From Mucilaginibacter xinganensis (GTDB lineage Bacteria; Bacteroidota; Bacteroidia; Sphingobacteriales; Sphingobacteriaceae), in contig JAMFSA010000219.1 of NCBI GenBank assembly GCA_026225055.1, positions 1 to 64,000 on the forward strand: a DNA stretch of 64,000 nt, written 5' to 3'. The translations under genes were made by a program, and so were the position numbers. The notes under the pieces are model-generated. The model ran no database searches. It had not been told where the DNA came from and worked only from the letters and a program-made list of their open reading frames with translations. Positions within the stretch are counted from its first letter, which is position 1. Each line of letters starts with the position of its first letter. Shown here piece by piece: positions 7,567-16,683 of the stretch.

Positions 7567-9447
7567 TTAAAAAGAATAGCCCACACCGCCAAATATATTA
7601 AATCCGTAGTCAGGATAATACAGGTAGCTTTGATTTGTTGTGTCTAAAATATTATTAACCTTTACAAACACCGATATTTTACTGGTAGCCTTATAATCTA
7701 CACCACCGCTCAGGTCGGCAAATGAGCTGATAGTGGTAGGGGTAACTTTTATCAGATTAACTGCATCAATATACGGAGCATCCATTGTGCTGCCACGGAA
7801 TAATAATGAACCTGTAACCGATACCTTGTTATTTATATTGATGGTAGTTCCGGCAGTTAGCTTAAACTTAGGCAGGTTCCATGCTTCCTGTTGCTGCGCC
7901 ATGTTATAGCTCCTGATATCAACCTGGCCGAATATATTTACATCTTCTGATGCCTTATAATCCAGTTCGCCATTAAAGCCGTTCACACGGGTTTTGCCAT
8001 TGTCATATATCACCGCATATTTGTTTCCTGTCGAGCCGAAATTGCTCACAAACATAGGCAGGTATTTTACGCTGTTGCGGAATATGAATGCTTTAAAGCC
8101 TAAACCCGGTGCCAGTGTGCCCTTTAAACCTGCACTCAGGTCAAGCTGATCAACAGAGTTTTTAACATCCAGGTTTGGGCCGAGGAATGGGTTAGCCATT
8201 GAAAAATCAAGCAGCGAACTTTTGTTTACATCACCAGTAGCCTCAACAAACAAGCGCACATATTTAGGTATTACCTGTATCTCCGCTTTGGCTGAAGGGA
8301 AAATATAGAGGGCCGATTTAAAGCCAAACTCACCAGCTATGTTAACACCCGCATCTACCTTGTAATTATCGCCCTGAAATTTGATGTATGGGTTTACACG
8401 TACAAGGTTGTTGCTATGGTCGTACAAACTATCCTTTTGTGAGCTCAGATCTAATGAGCCTGACGCGCCTACATAAAACTGCTGTATGGTTTCATTTAAA
8501 AAGCCTGATAACACCACATTGCTTTCACGTGCCTGAAAAGCATCACTGTAATTGTAGCCTTTTAGTTTGAATGCGTAAGTGAAATCATTAGGTACATCAG
8601 CATAATTTTTGGTAAGCTCGCCTTCGGCACCAATGATGCTGAAATGCTGGCGTTCAGGGGTTGGCATAACAGCGGGCGGGACATCCTGGTTAAAGCCGTA
8701 AAAATAGTTGCTGTTATATCTGTAATCAATTTTACCACTGATTGAATTGGTAGCACCTATGCTTTTACCAAATACAGCAATTTCGTTTTTACTTGCATCC
8801 TGCTTATTAATACTGCCATCCTCCGACAGGTGTTTAGCGTAAACGCCTACCTGCAGCGCCTGGTCAGCACCGTTATTAATATAAACCTCGCCATAAGTGG
8901 TCTTTAGGTTACCCAAGCCTACTTTAGCGTAGTTATTCCCCGGCAGGGAATCTTGTTGCGCAGGCATAGGCATAGCATCCAGCTGGCGGATCTCGTTATC
9001 CTGGTTAAGGCGTTTATCTAAAGTAGTATAGGTTAAAGGCGCTTTAAAAGGGATCTTGGTTTCCAGGTCAGGATTGCGACGGATCTTAACCGCATCGGCC
9101 AATACTGGTTTGTAAGCGGTAGTTACCACAATCTCTTCCGATAGCGCGTTCTGATTTTTATCAGGCGTTTTATTGCCGCCTGCTTTAGTCGTATCGGCGC
9201 TGCTTTTCGCTACCGCATCGCCCAATTTTTTGGCATCACTCTTTGGTTTGGTTGATGCCGATGCCGGTTTGGTAGTTTTTTTCGGTGCAGGCTTAGTTGT
9301 TTTTTTAGCTGTTGATTTTGCAGCAGTTTTTTTAGCCTTATGCTTTGTTTGCGCGTTTGCAGGCACAAAGTATAATACTAACAGTAAGCTCAGCAGCATG
9401 TATATATATCGTAGTTTCATTGCTTGTGTCGTTTTATGCTTTGTCAT
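7567..9447 (-). CDS. Outer-membrane beta-barrel protein (TonB-receptor-like, no plug seen)
   Basis: About 626 residues with a signal peptide ending VPANAQ, then a striking Lys/Thr/Ala/Pro-rich segment (about residues 40-90) and a beta-rich body ending with Phe (GVGYSF). The body holds the many Tyr/Gly/Asn alternating strands of a large barrel and resembles TonB-receptor C-terminal barrels. I see no clear TonB box or plug. The start at 9447 avoids overlap with the upstream gene; an ATG at 9420, directly before the signal peptide, is also possible. It lies between the TPR protein and the HU/SPOR gene and is probably the operon's outer-membrane component. Confidence 0.75.
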   Translation of the reverse strand: MTKHKTTQAMKLRYIYMLLSLLLVLYFVPANAQTKHKAKKTAAKSTAKKTTKPAPKKTTKPASASTKPKSDAKKLGDAVAKSSADTTKAGGNKTPDKNQNALSEEIVVTTAYKPVLADAVKIRRNPDLETKIPFKAPLTYTTLDKRLNQDNEIRQLDAMPMPAQQDSLPGNNYAKVGLGNLKTTYGEVYINNGADQALQVGVYAKHLSEDGSINKQDASKNEIAVFGKSIGATNSISGKIDYRYNSNYFYGFNQDVPPAVMPTPERQHFSIIGAEGELTKNYADVPNDFTYAFKLKGYNYSDAFQARESNVVLSGFLNETIQQFYVGASGSLDLSSQKDSLYDHSNNLVRVNPYIKFQGDNYKVDAGVNIAGEFGFKSALYIFPSAKAEIQVIPKYVRLFVEATGDVNKSSLLDFSMANPFLGPNLDVKNSVDQLDLSAGLKGTLAPGLGFKAFIFRNSVKYLPMFVSNFGSTGNKYAVIYDNGKTRVNGFNGELDYKASEDVNIFGQVDIRSYNMAQQQEAWNLPKFKLTAGTTININNKVSVTGSLLFRGSTMDAPYIDAVNLIKVTPTTISSFADLSGGVDYKATSKISVFVKVNNILDTTNQSYLYYPDYGFNIFGGVGYSF

Positions 9448-9451
9448 CCTC

Positions 9452-12400
9452 TTAATTACCACCATTGCCCGCTGGTTTAGTATTAGTAGTATCCGGTTTT
9501 GTTTGTTGTGTACTGTCGGGTTTCACCGTATCAATAGCCGAGTTTTTCCCTGTAATTTTATCAAGCTTTTGTTTTGCAATTGGTAAAATATCATCGTTGC
9601 CTTTATAGTTCTCAATTATACTTTGCAGCGTTGCCTTAGCCTGGAAACTGTCTTTTAAGCCCATATAATCATCAGCTAATAAAATGTAAGTTTTAGCCAC
9701 CCAATAATCATAGTTAGGCATCTCCTTAACCAGATCGAAACAGGCTTTTTGCGATGTTTTGTAACGATGTTTCAGATAATCTACATTAGCTATATTGTAT
9801 TTAGCTTCGGCAGCGGCAACGGTTTTAGTATTGCTCAGGGTGTAATTAAATTCTTTTATAGCGCTGGTGGTATCGCCCTTTTGCAAGTAAGCTTTACCGG
9901 CGTATAAGCCTGTTTTAAATTTATCTTCTTCGGATGTTTTTTCGTTGCCCCTAACTTGCTTCACATAGTTAAGCACATCGTCAGGCATTTCCATCTGCGA
10001 GTAGCAAAGCAGCAGGTTATTAATAGCGAAGGTATAATCAGCCTTATACTCCGAGTTTGTTTCCAGTTTTTTAAGGAACACTACCGCGTCGTTATATTTT
10101 TGCTGCGCGATATATAGCTTCGCCATGCTGATGAGCGATTTTTCGGTGTAAGCACTGGTCCAGTCGTTCAATATCACATTGTAATCATTAACCGCGGCGG
10201 CAGGCTGTCCGGTATTAACCAAGCTTTCCGCACGGATAAAGTGTGATTCCTTGTTGTAGATTGGCTTATTAGGGAACTTATCAAAGTAAGCGTTAACAGC
10301 GCCTATGGTACCCTGCCAGTCGCCGCGTAAATACAGGTTGTTGGCGGCAGTATACATGATGCCTTCCTGGTCGGCACTGCTATAGTTACCGATAGGGGTG
10401 GTTGAAGCGTAACTGATGAAAGTTTGCGCATCGCCTTTATCCGTATAGATCTTTTCAATCTGTTTGAGTGCTTGTTTGGCCTCATCAGTTGATGAGTAAT
10501 CCTGAACCACACGTTTAAACGATTCAACAGCCAGATCATCACTGCCTGCGTTATAATCGATCAAGCCCATGGTCATCAGCGCACGTGGTACATAGCTGCT
10601 ATGCGGATATTTATCTATCATAGCCAACAGGTCGGTTTTAGCGGTTGTGCCATCGCCTTTCAGGAAATAAGCGTATGCGATCTCGAATGAAGCATCATCA
10701 GCATAATCAGAATTAGGGAACTGAGTTAACACAGACGTAAGGGTGCTGATCTTCGCATCTTGTGATCCCTGTAAGCCCTGTATAATACCACGCTGGAACA
10801 GGGCGTAATCCTCGCCCGGCGTATGGTTCTCGATAATGCGGTTATAATATTTTAGAGCGGAGCCATAATCTTTCAATACAAAATAACTATCACCAAGTCG
10901 GGCAGTAGCGTCGTTTATTGTCGCGGTATCCTTTTCTTCACCTTGCAGGAATTTTTCAAAGTAAGTAGCTGCTTTTTTATATTTTTCGCCACCGAATGCT
11001 GCATAGGCCAGCGCGTAATTAGCAAAGTTGGCTACATCGGTTTGTTTAGCCTCCGGCATATCCAAAAACTGCTCAAAGGTTTCAACAGATTCATCGTACT
11101 TACGCACCTCGTACATGGCTTCTGCCATCCAATAAGTGGTTAGCGCCTGAATCTTTGTATCGACAGGATATTTTAAAGACCGCAGGAAAATACCGATAGC
11201 ATTTTCAAAGGCGCGCTCATTATAAAACTCCAGTCCGCGGTAATAAGTTACTTTTTGGTAGGCTTCCTGCGCGCTTACAGATTTATTGGGAATAGGCTCT
11301 AATATGTCAACCGCTTCTTTATAGTTGCGTGAGTTTAGCAGTTCCTCGCCCAACAAAACCTTAACCTCATCGTTACGGCCCGAACGCGGGTAGTTTTTTA
11401 AGTATAAACGGGTGGCGCTTAATGCATCAGTATTAAAATCCAGCTCGTAGGATAATTTTGCATACTCATACAAGGCATCCTGCTGTAATTGCGGGTCGAA
11501 ACTTAATCTTGATGCCACAAGGAAAGCATTACGGGCGCTTTGCTTGTTATTCATTTTCAGGAATATATCGCCTAGCGTATAGTTACCATTCTGACTATAA
11601 ATGTCGTTCTGCTCAACCAGTTTTTCCAGTTCGGTTGCTGCTTTAGCGTAGTTGCCTACTTTGTAATAAGCATAACCCATCTGGTAGCTATCCTGTGTGT
11701 TTTGGGTTTTGCCATTGTCCTGGCCCTCAAACCTGCTGTAGTATTTTACCGAGTTGTCATAATCGGCCTTTGCAAAGTAGGATGCGCCGATGATGCGCAG
11801 CATTTCAGTTTCGTGCTGCTGGTGGGTGCTGTTAAGGATAGGTACCGCATAGCTAATCACATCATCATAGCGTTTATCCAAAAAGTAAACCGCCGAGATG
11901 TAATACGGATAGCTGTCCTCGTATTTTTTTGAGTTCTTCAGCTTCTCGAAATTCGATAATGCTAAATGATAATCTTTATTAAGATAAGCTATATAAGCGA
12001 AATAGTAAGTCGCGTCCTCGGTATATGGGCCGTGTTTGGCTTTTACTTCAGAGAATAGTTCCTGCGCATTTTTGTAATCGTTAACCGTGAAATAGCAATA
12101 GCCCTTTTCAAATTTATACTCGGTATTATCGCGGCCATTCAATTCGCCGGCTTCCACCTTATCAAACCAACGCATAGCATCGGTATATTTTTGCTGTTTA
12201 AAGTAAGAGCGGCCTATCTGAAAAAATGCCAGTTTTGCTAACGGATTTTCCGGATGCTCCTTAGTAAAACGCAAAAGCATGCTTTCGGCATCATCGCTAC
12301 CTAATTCTAATTCGCAAAAGGCCTCGTAGTACTGAGCGTTTTCCTGTACCAGCGTAAGTTTGGATTCATATTTCGGTTGGGTACTTGGTTTAAGCCGCGC

Positions 12401-12571
12401 TTGCTCAACCAAACGGAATTGCTCCGCAGCTGCAACGTATCTGCCTTTGCTCAACAGATCGGTGGCCGTTTGGTAGGTACGGTACACCTCAAAAGAAGGA
12501 TCTTGCTGGGCTTGCGACGAGAGTGTAAAAAATATGGGTATTAACAGGAAGGTGTATCTTAGTTTGATCAT
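9452..12571 (-). CDS. Large exported tetratricopeptide-repeat protein
   Basis: This 1039-residue protein has a signal peptide (IKLRYTFLLIPIFFTLSSQAQ) and then an almost unbroken array of TPR helices over about residues 25-1000. Typical units include A...YFKQQKYTDAMRWFDKVE and YYKVGNYAKAATELEKLVE. The tail is Asn/Thr/Lys-rich. It is the first gene of the six-gene operon. TPR scaffolds in the periplasm organise protein complexes (YbgF/CpoB in Tol-Pal systems is a much shorter example), so a scaffold role is likely but inferred. The ATG at 12571 is preferred over a GTG two codons upstream. Confidence 0.88.
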   Translation of the reverse strand: MIKLRYTFLLIPIFFTLSSQAQQDPSFEVYRTYQTATDLLSKGRYVAAAEQFRLVEQARLKPSTQPKYESKLTLVQENAQYYEAFCELELGSDDAESMLLRFTKEHPENPLAKLAFFQIGRSYFKQQKYTDAMRWFDKVEAGELNGRDNTEYKFEKGYCYFTVNDYKNAQELFSEVKAKHGPYTEDATYYFAYIAYLNKDYHLALSNFEKLKNSKKYEDSYPYYISAVYFLDKRYDDVISYAVPILNSTHQQHETEMLRIIGASYFAKADYDNSVKYYSRFEGQDNGKTQNTQDSYQMGYAYYKVGNYAKAATELEKLVEQNDIYSQNGNYTLGDIFLKMNNKQSARNAFLVASRLSFDPQLQQDALYEYAKLSYELDFNTDALSATRLYLKNYPRSGRNDEVKVLLGEELLNSRNYKEAVDILEPIPNKSVSAQEAYQKVTYYRGLEFYNERAFENAIGIFLRSLKYPVDTKIQALTTYWMAEAMYEVRKYDESVETFEQFLDMPEAKQTDVANFANYALAYAAFGGEKYKKAATYFEKFLQGEEKDTATINDATARLGDSYFVLKDYGSALKYYNRIIENHTPGEDYALFQRGIIQGLQGSQDAKISTLTSVLTQFPNSDYADDASFEIAYAYFLKGDGTTAKTDLLAMIDKYPHSSYVPRALMTMGLIDYNAGSDDLAVESFKRVVQDYSSTDEAKQALKQIEKIYTDKGDAQTFISYASTTPIGNYSSADQEGIMYTAANNLYLRGDWQGTIGAVNAYFDKFPNKPIYNKESHFIRAESLVNTGQPAAAVNDYNVILNDWTSAYTEKSLISMAKLYIAQQKYNDAVVFLKKLETNSEYKADYTFAINNLLLCYSQMEMPDDVLNYVKQVRGNEKTSEEDKFKTGLYAGKAYLQKGDTTSAIKEFNYTLSNTKTVAAAEAKYNIANVDYLKHRYKTSQKACFDLVKEMPNYDYWVAKTYILLADDYMGLKDSFQAKATLQSIIENYKGNDDILPIAKQKLDKITGKNSAIDTVKPDSTQQTKPDTTNTKPAGNGGN

Positions 12572-12707
12572 AAGCACATGCTAACAAGTTGCTAAATTAG
12601 CGAATACAAAAAAAGGCAATTCACATTAGAAATTCACAAATGTGGAAAAACAACTATCTAACGCAATAATTTTGTTACACGATATGGGTGTGGAAAACTT
12701 TGTGCGG

Positions 12708-12880
12708 AGAGAGTCAGGGATTAAGAGTCAAGAATCAGGGGGAAAGAGTCAGGAGTTAAGATGCAAGAATCAGGAGTGAAGAAAAACAAATGCGATATAT
12801 TTTAGTTCTGATAACACATTTATCTTGATTCTTAACTCTTGGTTCTTTCTCAAATCTTGTATCTTGCTTCTTGACTCTTA
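12708..12880. repeat. Degenerate simple-sequence inverted repeat in a 325-bp gap
   Basis: This gap between two divergent genes contains copies of AGAGTCAAGAATCAGG-like words on the left (12708-12780) and their complements (CTTGATTCTTAACTCTTGG, CTTGCTTCTTGACTCTTA) on the right (12821-12880). It can fold into a long imperfect hairpin. Promoters for both flanking genes must lie in or beside it; none is clear enough to call. Confidence 0.7.
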
Positions 12881-12896
12881 TATAAAAGCCCCTATT

Positions 12897-14111
12897 ATGT
12901 CATCTCTACACGACCGTATCATTGCCTTTAATAAAGATTTATTACCTCACAAAGTACAGCTGAAATATGAATGTATGGCTGAAAATGTATTCCGGTTTTA
13001 CCGGGGAACCTGTCATTTGTTTTATCAGGACCTGAGCGCTGCGCCTCCATTGCCAAAATCGCCCATAACATGGATATGTGGCGATCTGCACCTGGAAAAC
13101 TTCGGCAGCTATAAAGCAGATAACAGGTTGGTTTATTTCGATTTAAATGATTTTGATGAGGCGATACTGGCACCTGCAGGCTGGGAACTGGTGCGCATGA
13201 TCACCAGCATATTTATTGCTTTTGAGAGCCTGGAAATTGAGGAGATAAAGGCGATGAATATGGCACAGCAGTTCTTGCGTAATTACTCAGCAACTTTAGT
13301 TAAAGGTAAGGCCATAGGGATTGATCCGCGCACGGCAAAGGGTATAGTATGCGCGTTTTTAACCGCAGTTGAAAGGCGCCGGCAAAAGGACTTGCTTAGA
13401 AAGCGCACCGTACCTAAAAAGAAAAAGCTGGCTTTATCATTAGAGCATGAAAAACAATTTGAGGTAGAGAAACCACTAAGAAAACAACTTGTAAAGCATA
13501 TGGATGAATGGATAAGTACCAGCAGCGATGGTCCGTATAATTATAAAGTGTTGGATGTGATCTTCAGGCTGGCTGGTACCGGCAGCGTTGGCGTAAAGAG
13601 GTATTTGTTTCTGCTGAAAAGTCTCAATACTAAAAATAAATACCTATTGGTTGATATGAAGGAAGCAATGCCATCCTCATTGCAACCTTATGTTACCATT
13701 AAACAACCTAAATGGACATCAGAAGCAGAGCGGGTAATTGATGTGCAGCAGCGGATGCAAAATGTATTACCGGCATTGCAGGGCACAACCCAGTTTAATG
13801 GCGATGCCTATACCCTGCAGGAAATGCAGCCTACCGAGGATAAGATAAATTTTGAGCTGATAAAAGATGCTTACCGTGATATTTACCAGGTGATTGATGA
13901 CATGGCCTTGCTCACCGCATCGGCACAGCTACGCAGCGGGGGCCGGCAGGGGTCGGCTGTTATTGATGAGCTGATTGCTTATGGTGAAAATACCGATTGG
14001 CACGAAGCTATATTGAATTACGCTTTGAAATATGCCAAGCAGGTTAAAAAAGATTATAAAGAGTTTGTAGCTGGTTACAAAAAGGGTAAATATAAATTGG
14101 ATGAAAAGTAA
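12897..14111 (+). CDS. DUF2252 family protein
   Basis: This 404-residue cytoplasmic protein is recognised by the DUF2252 core ICGDLHLENFGSY followed by VYFDLNDFDEA. This resembles the HxD...D arrangement of aminoglycoside-phosphotransferase-like kinases. A later segment is FRLAGTGSVGVKRYLFLL. Family function is unknown. The ATG at 12897 is used because the in-frame extension upstream reads through the inverted repeat. It ends only 8 bases before the operator palindrome of the next gene, so read-through into the GbsR operon is possible. Confidence 0.85.
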   Translation: MSSLHDRIIAFNKDLLPHKVQLKYECMAENVFRFYRGTCHLFYQDLSAAPPLPKSPITWICGDLHLENFGSYKADNRLVYFDLNDFDEAILAPAGWELVRMITSIFIAFESLEIEEIKAMNMAQQFLRNYSATLVKGKAIGIDPRTAKGIVCAFLTAVERRRQKDLLRKRTVPKKKKLALSLEHEKQFEVEKPLRKQLVKHMDEWISTSSDGPYNYKVLDVIFRLAGTGSVGVKRYLFLLKSLNTKNKYLLVDMKEAMPSSLQPYVTIKQPKWTSEAERVIDVQQRMQNVLPALQGTTQFNGDAYTLQEMQPTEDKINFELIKDAYRDIYQVIDDMALLTASAQLRSGGRQGSAVIDELIAYGENTDWHEAILNYALKYAKQVKKDYKEFVAGYKKGKYKLDEK

Positions 14112-14119
14112 TTTAAAAT

Positions 14120-14145
14120 AAACTTTCAAAAAGTTTTGAAAGTTT
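14120..14145. promoter_or_regulatory. Operator palindrome upstream of the GbsR-type regulator
   Basis: AAACTTTCAAAA and TTTTGAAAGTTT are perfect 12-base arms around a 2-base centre (AG). The palindrome overlaps the -33 region of the predicted promoter and ends 22 bases before the ATG. This is the expected position for autorepression by the encoded winged-helix regulator. Partial half-sites (ACTTTC, TGAAAA) recur at about 14690-14712 upstream of the next gene. Confidence 0.75.
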
Positions 14146-14164
14146 AAAAACTTGTTTACATTTG
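14135..14164 (+). promoter_or_regulatory. Bacteroidota-type promoter (TTTG - 18 - TACATTTG)
   Basis: TTTG at 14135-14138 and TACATTTG at 14157-14164 match the -33/-7 boxes TTTG and TAnnTTTG, with 18-base spacing. The ATG at 14168 is only 3 bases beyond the -7 box, so the transcript would be leaderless or nearly so. Confidence 0.55.
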
Positions 14165-14167
14165 TAC

Positions 14168-14674
14168 ATGCAATTAGCAGAAGGCAAAGAGAAGTTTATT
14201 GAAGCATGGGGAAAACTGGGCTCGGAGTGGGGTATAAACCGCACCATGGCGCAGGTACATGCTTTATTGCTGGTTTCGCCGGAGGCTTTAACTACTGAAG
14301 AGATCATGGCTGAGCTAAGTATATCAAGGGGCAATGCTAATATGACCGTTCGTGATCTGATGGATTGGGGCCTGGTTGAAAAACAGCACAAAACAGGCGA
14401 ACGTAAGGAATATTTTTATGCTGAAAAAGATACCTGGGTGATAGCCAGGCAGGTAGCCAAGGAACGTAAGAAACGGGAGCTTGACCCGGTGCTGAAGATC
14501 TTAAACCAGCTTTCGGAAGTTACCGGCGATGCAAAGGATCCTGCATATAAAACCTTTAAAACGTCTGTTGCCAATATAAACAAGCTGGCCAATAACGTTA
14601 ACAAAACTTTAGAAACTATGCTAAAGGCAGAAGAGAACTGGTTTTTTGGTTCAGTTATGAAAATATTAAAGTGA
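14168..14674 (+). CDS. GbsR/MarR-family transcriptional regulator
   Basis: This 168-residue winged-helix protein is of the GbsR type: WGINRTMAQVHALLLVSPEALTTEEIMAELSIS, then SRGNANMTVRDLMDWGLVEK, the recognition helix and wing (about residues 20-90). A C-terminal helical dimerisation region follows. A perfect palindrome sits in its promoter, suggesting autoregulation, and the two genes downstream are probable targets. The ATG at 14168 is preferred over a TTG two codons upstream. The ligand is unknown. Confidence 0.88.
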   Translation: MQLAEGKEKFIEAWGKLGSEWGINRTMAQVHALLLVSPEALTTEEIMAELSISRGNANMTVRDLMDWGLVEKQHKTGERKEYFYAEKDTWVIARQVAKERKKRELDPVLKILNQLSEVTGDAKDPAYKTFKTSVANINKLANNVNKTLETMLKAEENWFFGSVMKILK

Positions 14675-14750
14675 CCCTTTTTTTTAATTAAAACTTTCAT
14701 TTATTACTGAAAATTCAATAATTATTAACATATATAAAAACAACAACATC

Positions 14751-15122
14751 ATGAACTATTTTATTTTAACCTACGCTTTTTACGTGCTCATCAGCGTTGC
14801 ATTAACTGTTTGGGTAGCAAACGTTTTGTTTAAAAATGGGCGGGTATTTTTGATAGATATCTTCCACGGCAACAATGAACTGGCCGACTCTGTGAATAAA
14901 CTGCTAATCGTTGGTTTTTATCTGATAAATGTAGGCTATATGTGCCTGGCGTTAAAGGAAACTAATGCTATTACCAACTTACAGGTAGTGGTAGAGGTGC
15001 TGAGCTTTAAGATCGGCTGGATAATTTTGATACTGGGCGGTATGCACTTCCTTAATCTTATTGTTTTTTACAAACTACGCAACCGTGCTAAAAGAGACGA
15101 ACGATTAAAGATCAGGCAATAA
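14751..15122 (+). CDS. Small inner-membrane protein of the GbsR operon
   Basis: This 123-residue protein has three hydrophobic helices (about residues 3-25, 50-70 and 82-107) separated by short polar loops, and a basic C-terminus (KLRNRAKRDERLKIRQ). I do not recognise a named family; similar proteins accompany GbsR regulators in Bacteroidota. Its stop shares one base with the ATG of the epimerase gene, so the two are probably coupled. Confidence 0.75.
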   Translation: MNYFILTYAFYVLISVALTVWVANVLFKNGRVFLIDIFHGNNELADSVNKLLIVGFYLINVGYMCLALKETNAITNLQVVVEVLSFKIGWIILILGGMHFLNLIVFYKLRNRAKRDERLKIRQ

Positions 15123-16033
15123 TGGCAAAAATAATTTTAGCAGGCGGGTCAGGCTTTATCGGTCAAATACTAGCCGCACACTTTATAGGTAAGGGCGATG
15201 AAGTGGTCGTCCTTACCCGTGGCGGTAATCGTGTTGTAAATAACGTAAGGTATGTAAACTGGAACGCTGAAACCATTGGCAACTGGGTTGCTGAACTGGA
15301 AAACTGCGATGTGCTGATCAATTTGAACGGTAAAAGCGTTAATTGCAGGTATAACAATAAGAACAAGAAAGAAATACTCGATTCAAGGGTAAATGCCACC
15401 AGGATATTGGGTGAGGCGATCAGGATGGTTGGAACTCCGCCAAAATTATGGATCAACGCGGCATCCGCCACTATTTACAGGCATGCGGAGGACAGGCCGC
15501 AGGATGAATATACCGGCGAACTGGGCAAAGGCTTTTCTGTTGATGTATGCAAGCAATGGGAAGCCGCTTTTTTTGAACAGGACACACCCGGTGTAAGAAA
15601 GATTGGTTTAAGAATAGCTATAACGCTGGGAAGCAACGGAGGTGTTATGCCTTACTATTTTAACCTGGCAAAGTTTGGCTTGGGCGGCAGGCAGGGTAAT
15701 GGTAAACAATATTTTAGCTGGGTGCATGAACATGACCTAACAGGTATAATTGATTTCTTGATAGATTATAAGGAGCTTGAAGGAATATTTAATGTGAGTT
15801 CACCAAACCCGGTACAAAATCATCAATTTATGCGTGTGGTAAGAAATGTGATGAGGACGCCATTTGGTTTACCAGCCACAAAATGGATGCTGGCCATAGG
15901 CACAAGGTTATTAGGTACTGAAGCTGAACTTGTATTGAAAAGCAGGTGGGTTGTGCCAACAAAGCTACAGGAGGCGGGTTACGTTTTTAAAGTGACTTAT
16001 ATTAACGATGCTGTTAAATTAAGCAGCCTTTGA
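15122..16033 (+). CDS. TIGR01777 family NAD(P)-dependent epimerase/oxidoreductase
   Basis: This 303-residue extended SDR protein has a Rossmann motif near the N-terminus (ILAGGSGFIGQILA). The TIGR01777 features follow: INLNGKSVNCRY, INAASATIYRHAED, and a C-terminal domain typical of SDR39U1-like proteins with WMLAIGTRLLGTEAELVLKSRWVVP. The substrate is unknown for the family. It is translationally coupled to the membrane protein upstream. Its last 15 bases overlap the convergent receiver gene. Confidence 0.9.
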   Translation: MAKIILAGGSGFIGQILAAHFIGKGDEVVVLTRGGNRVVNNVRYVNWNAETIGNWVAELENCDVLINLNGKSVNCRYNNKNKKEILDSRVNATRILGEAIRMVGTPPKLWINAASATIYRHAEDRPQDEYTGELGKGFSVDVCKQWEAAFFEQDTPGVRKIGLRIAITLGSNGGVMPYYFNLAKFGLGGRQGNGKQYFSWVHEHDLTGIIDFLIDYKELEGIFNVSSPNPVQNHQFMRVVRNVMRTPFGLPATKWMLAIGTRLLGTEAELVLKSRWVVPTKLQEAGYVFKVTYINDAVKLSSL

Positions 16034-16390
16034 ACCCAATTGTCTCTGGATGGAATTAAGTAAAACATCCAGATCAAAAGGCTTGGCTACAAAGTCATCA
16101 GGCGCGCCATATTGGTTTAATGTAGCAGCTACATCATGGCTAGCTGAAACTAAAATCACCGGTATCCCCTGAGTGTCACGGGTTGACTTAATATCCTTAC
16201 ACAAAACCCTGCCATCCATATTACCCAGCATAATATCAAGTAATATAAGGTCGGGAGTATGCTCTTTTAATTTATCAAATAGTAAATGCCCGTCAGATAA
16301 TGTGTCCACCATATAACCGGAATCTTCAAGTATATATCGTAATACTTCTAAAATATCATCATTATCATCCACCGCTAATATCCTTTTCAT
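16019..16390 (-). CDS. Stand-alone response-regulator receiver protein
   Basis: This 123-residue protein consists of one receiver domain and nothing else. It has the acidic pocket Asp8-Asp9, phospho-acceptor Asp52 in DLILLDIML, Ser82 and Lys103 in AKPFD. Without an output domain it may act as a phosphate relay or by protein-protein contact. No histidine kinase is in the window. It overlaps the convergent epimerase gene by 15 bases and has a 13-bp inverted repeat 14 bases upstream of its start. Confidence 0.9.
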   Translation of the reverse strand: MKRILAVDDNDDILEVLRYILEDSGYMVDTLSDGHLLFDKLKEHTPDLILLDIMLGNMDGRVLCKDIKSTRDTQGIPVILVSASHDVAATLNQYGAPDDFVAKPFDLDVLLNSIQRQLGSKAA

Positions 16391-16403
16391 ATAATTTGTA
16401 TTA

Positions 16404-16439
16404 ATATTATAATAAATATGCTACATTTTATTATAATAT
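16404..16439. promoter_or_regulatory. 13-bp inverted repeat upstream of the receiver gene
   Basis: ATATTATAATAAA at 16404-16416 is perfectly complementary to TTTATTATAATAT at 16427-16439 with a 10-base spacer. It lies 14 bases upstream of the receiver start on the minus strand. It could be an operator or a leader hairpin; A/T richness of the surrounding 300 bases makes chance more likely than for the other palindromes. Confidence 0.45.
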
Positions 16440-16683
16440 CACTTTATACAATTCTTGTACCAATTATTGGGATAAGTTAAAAAACGACTATATAATAAAC
16501 TTGTTTATAGTAGATTACAAGTGTAATTATGTTAAAATAGCCATAAAATCAATATTTATATTTGACTGATATTTGTATGGATATTTTTCAAAACCTACCA
16601 GTAATAGTAGTGTGATTTTTTCTGTACAGTAGAATAATCAGTTTTGTATACAGCGCTTTGTAATTAAGCCAATAATAAAATAA

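Noticed and set aside
9173..9586. 137-codon plus-strand frame rich in Val, Phe and Ala
   Set aside because: It is the antisense shadow of the Lys/Thr-rich N-terminus of the barrel gene and the end of the TPR gene.
16404..16680. Riboswitch or structured RNA in the A/T-rich receiver gap
   Set aside because: Apart from one inverted repeat there is no multi-stem arrangement or known motif.
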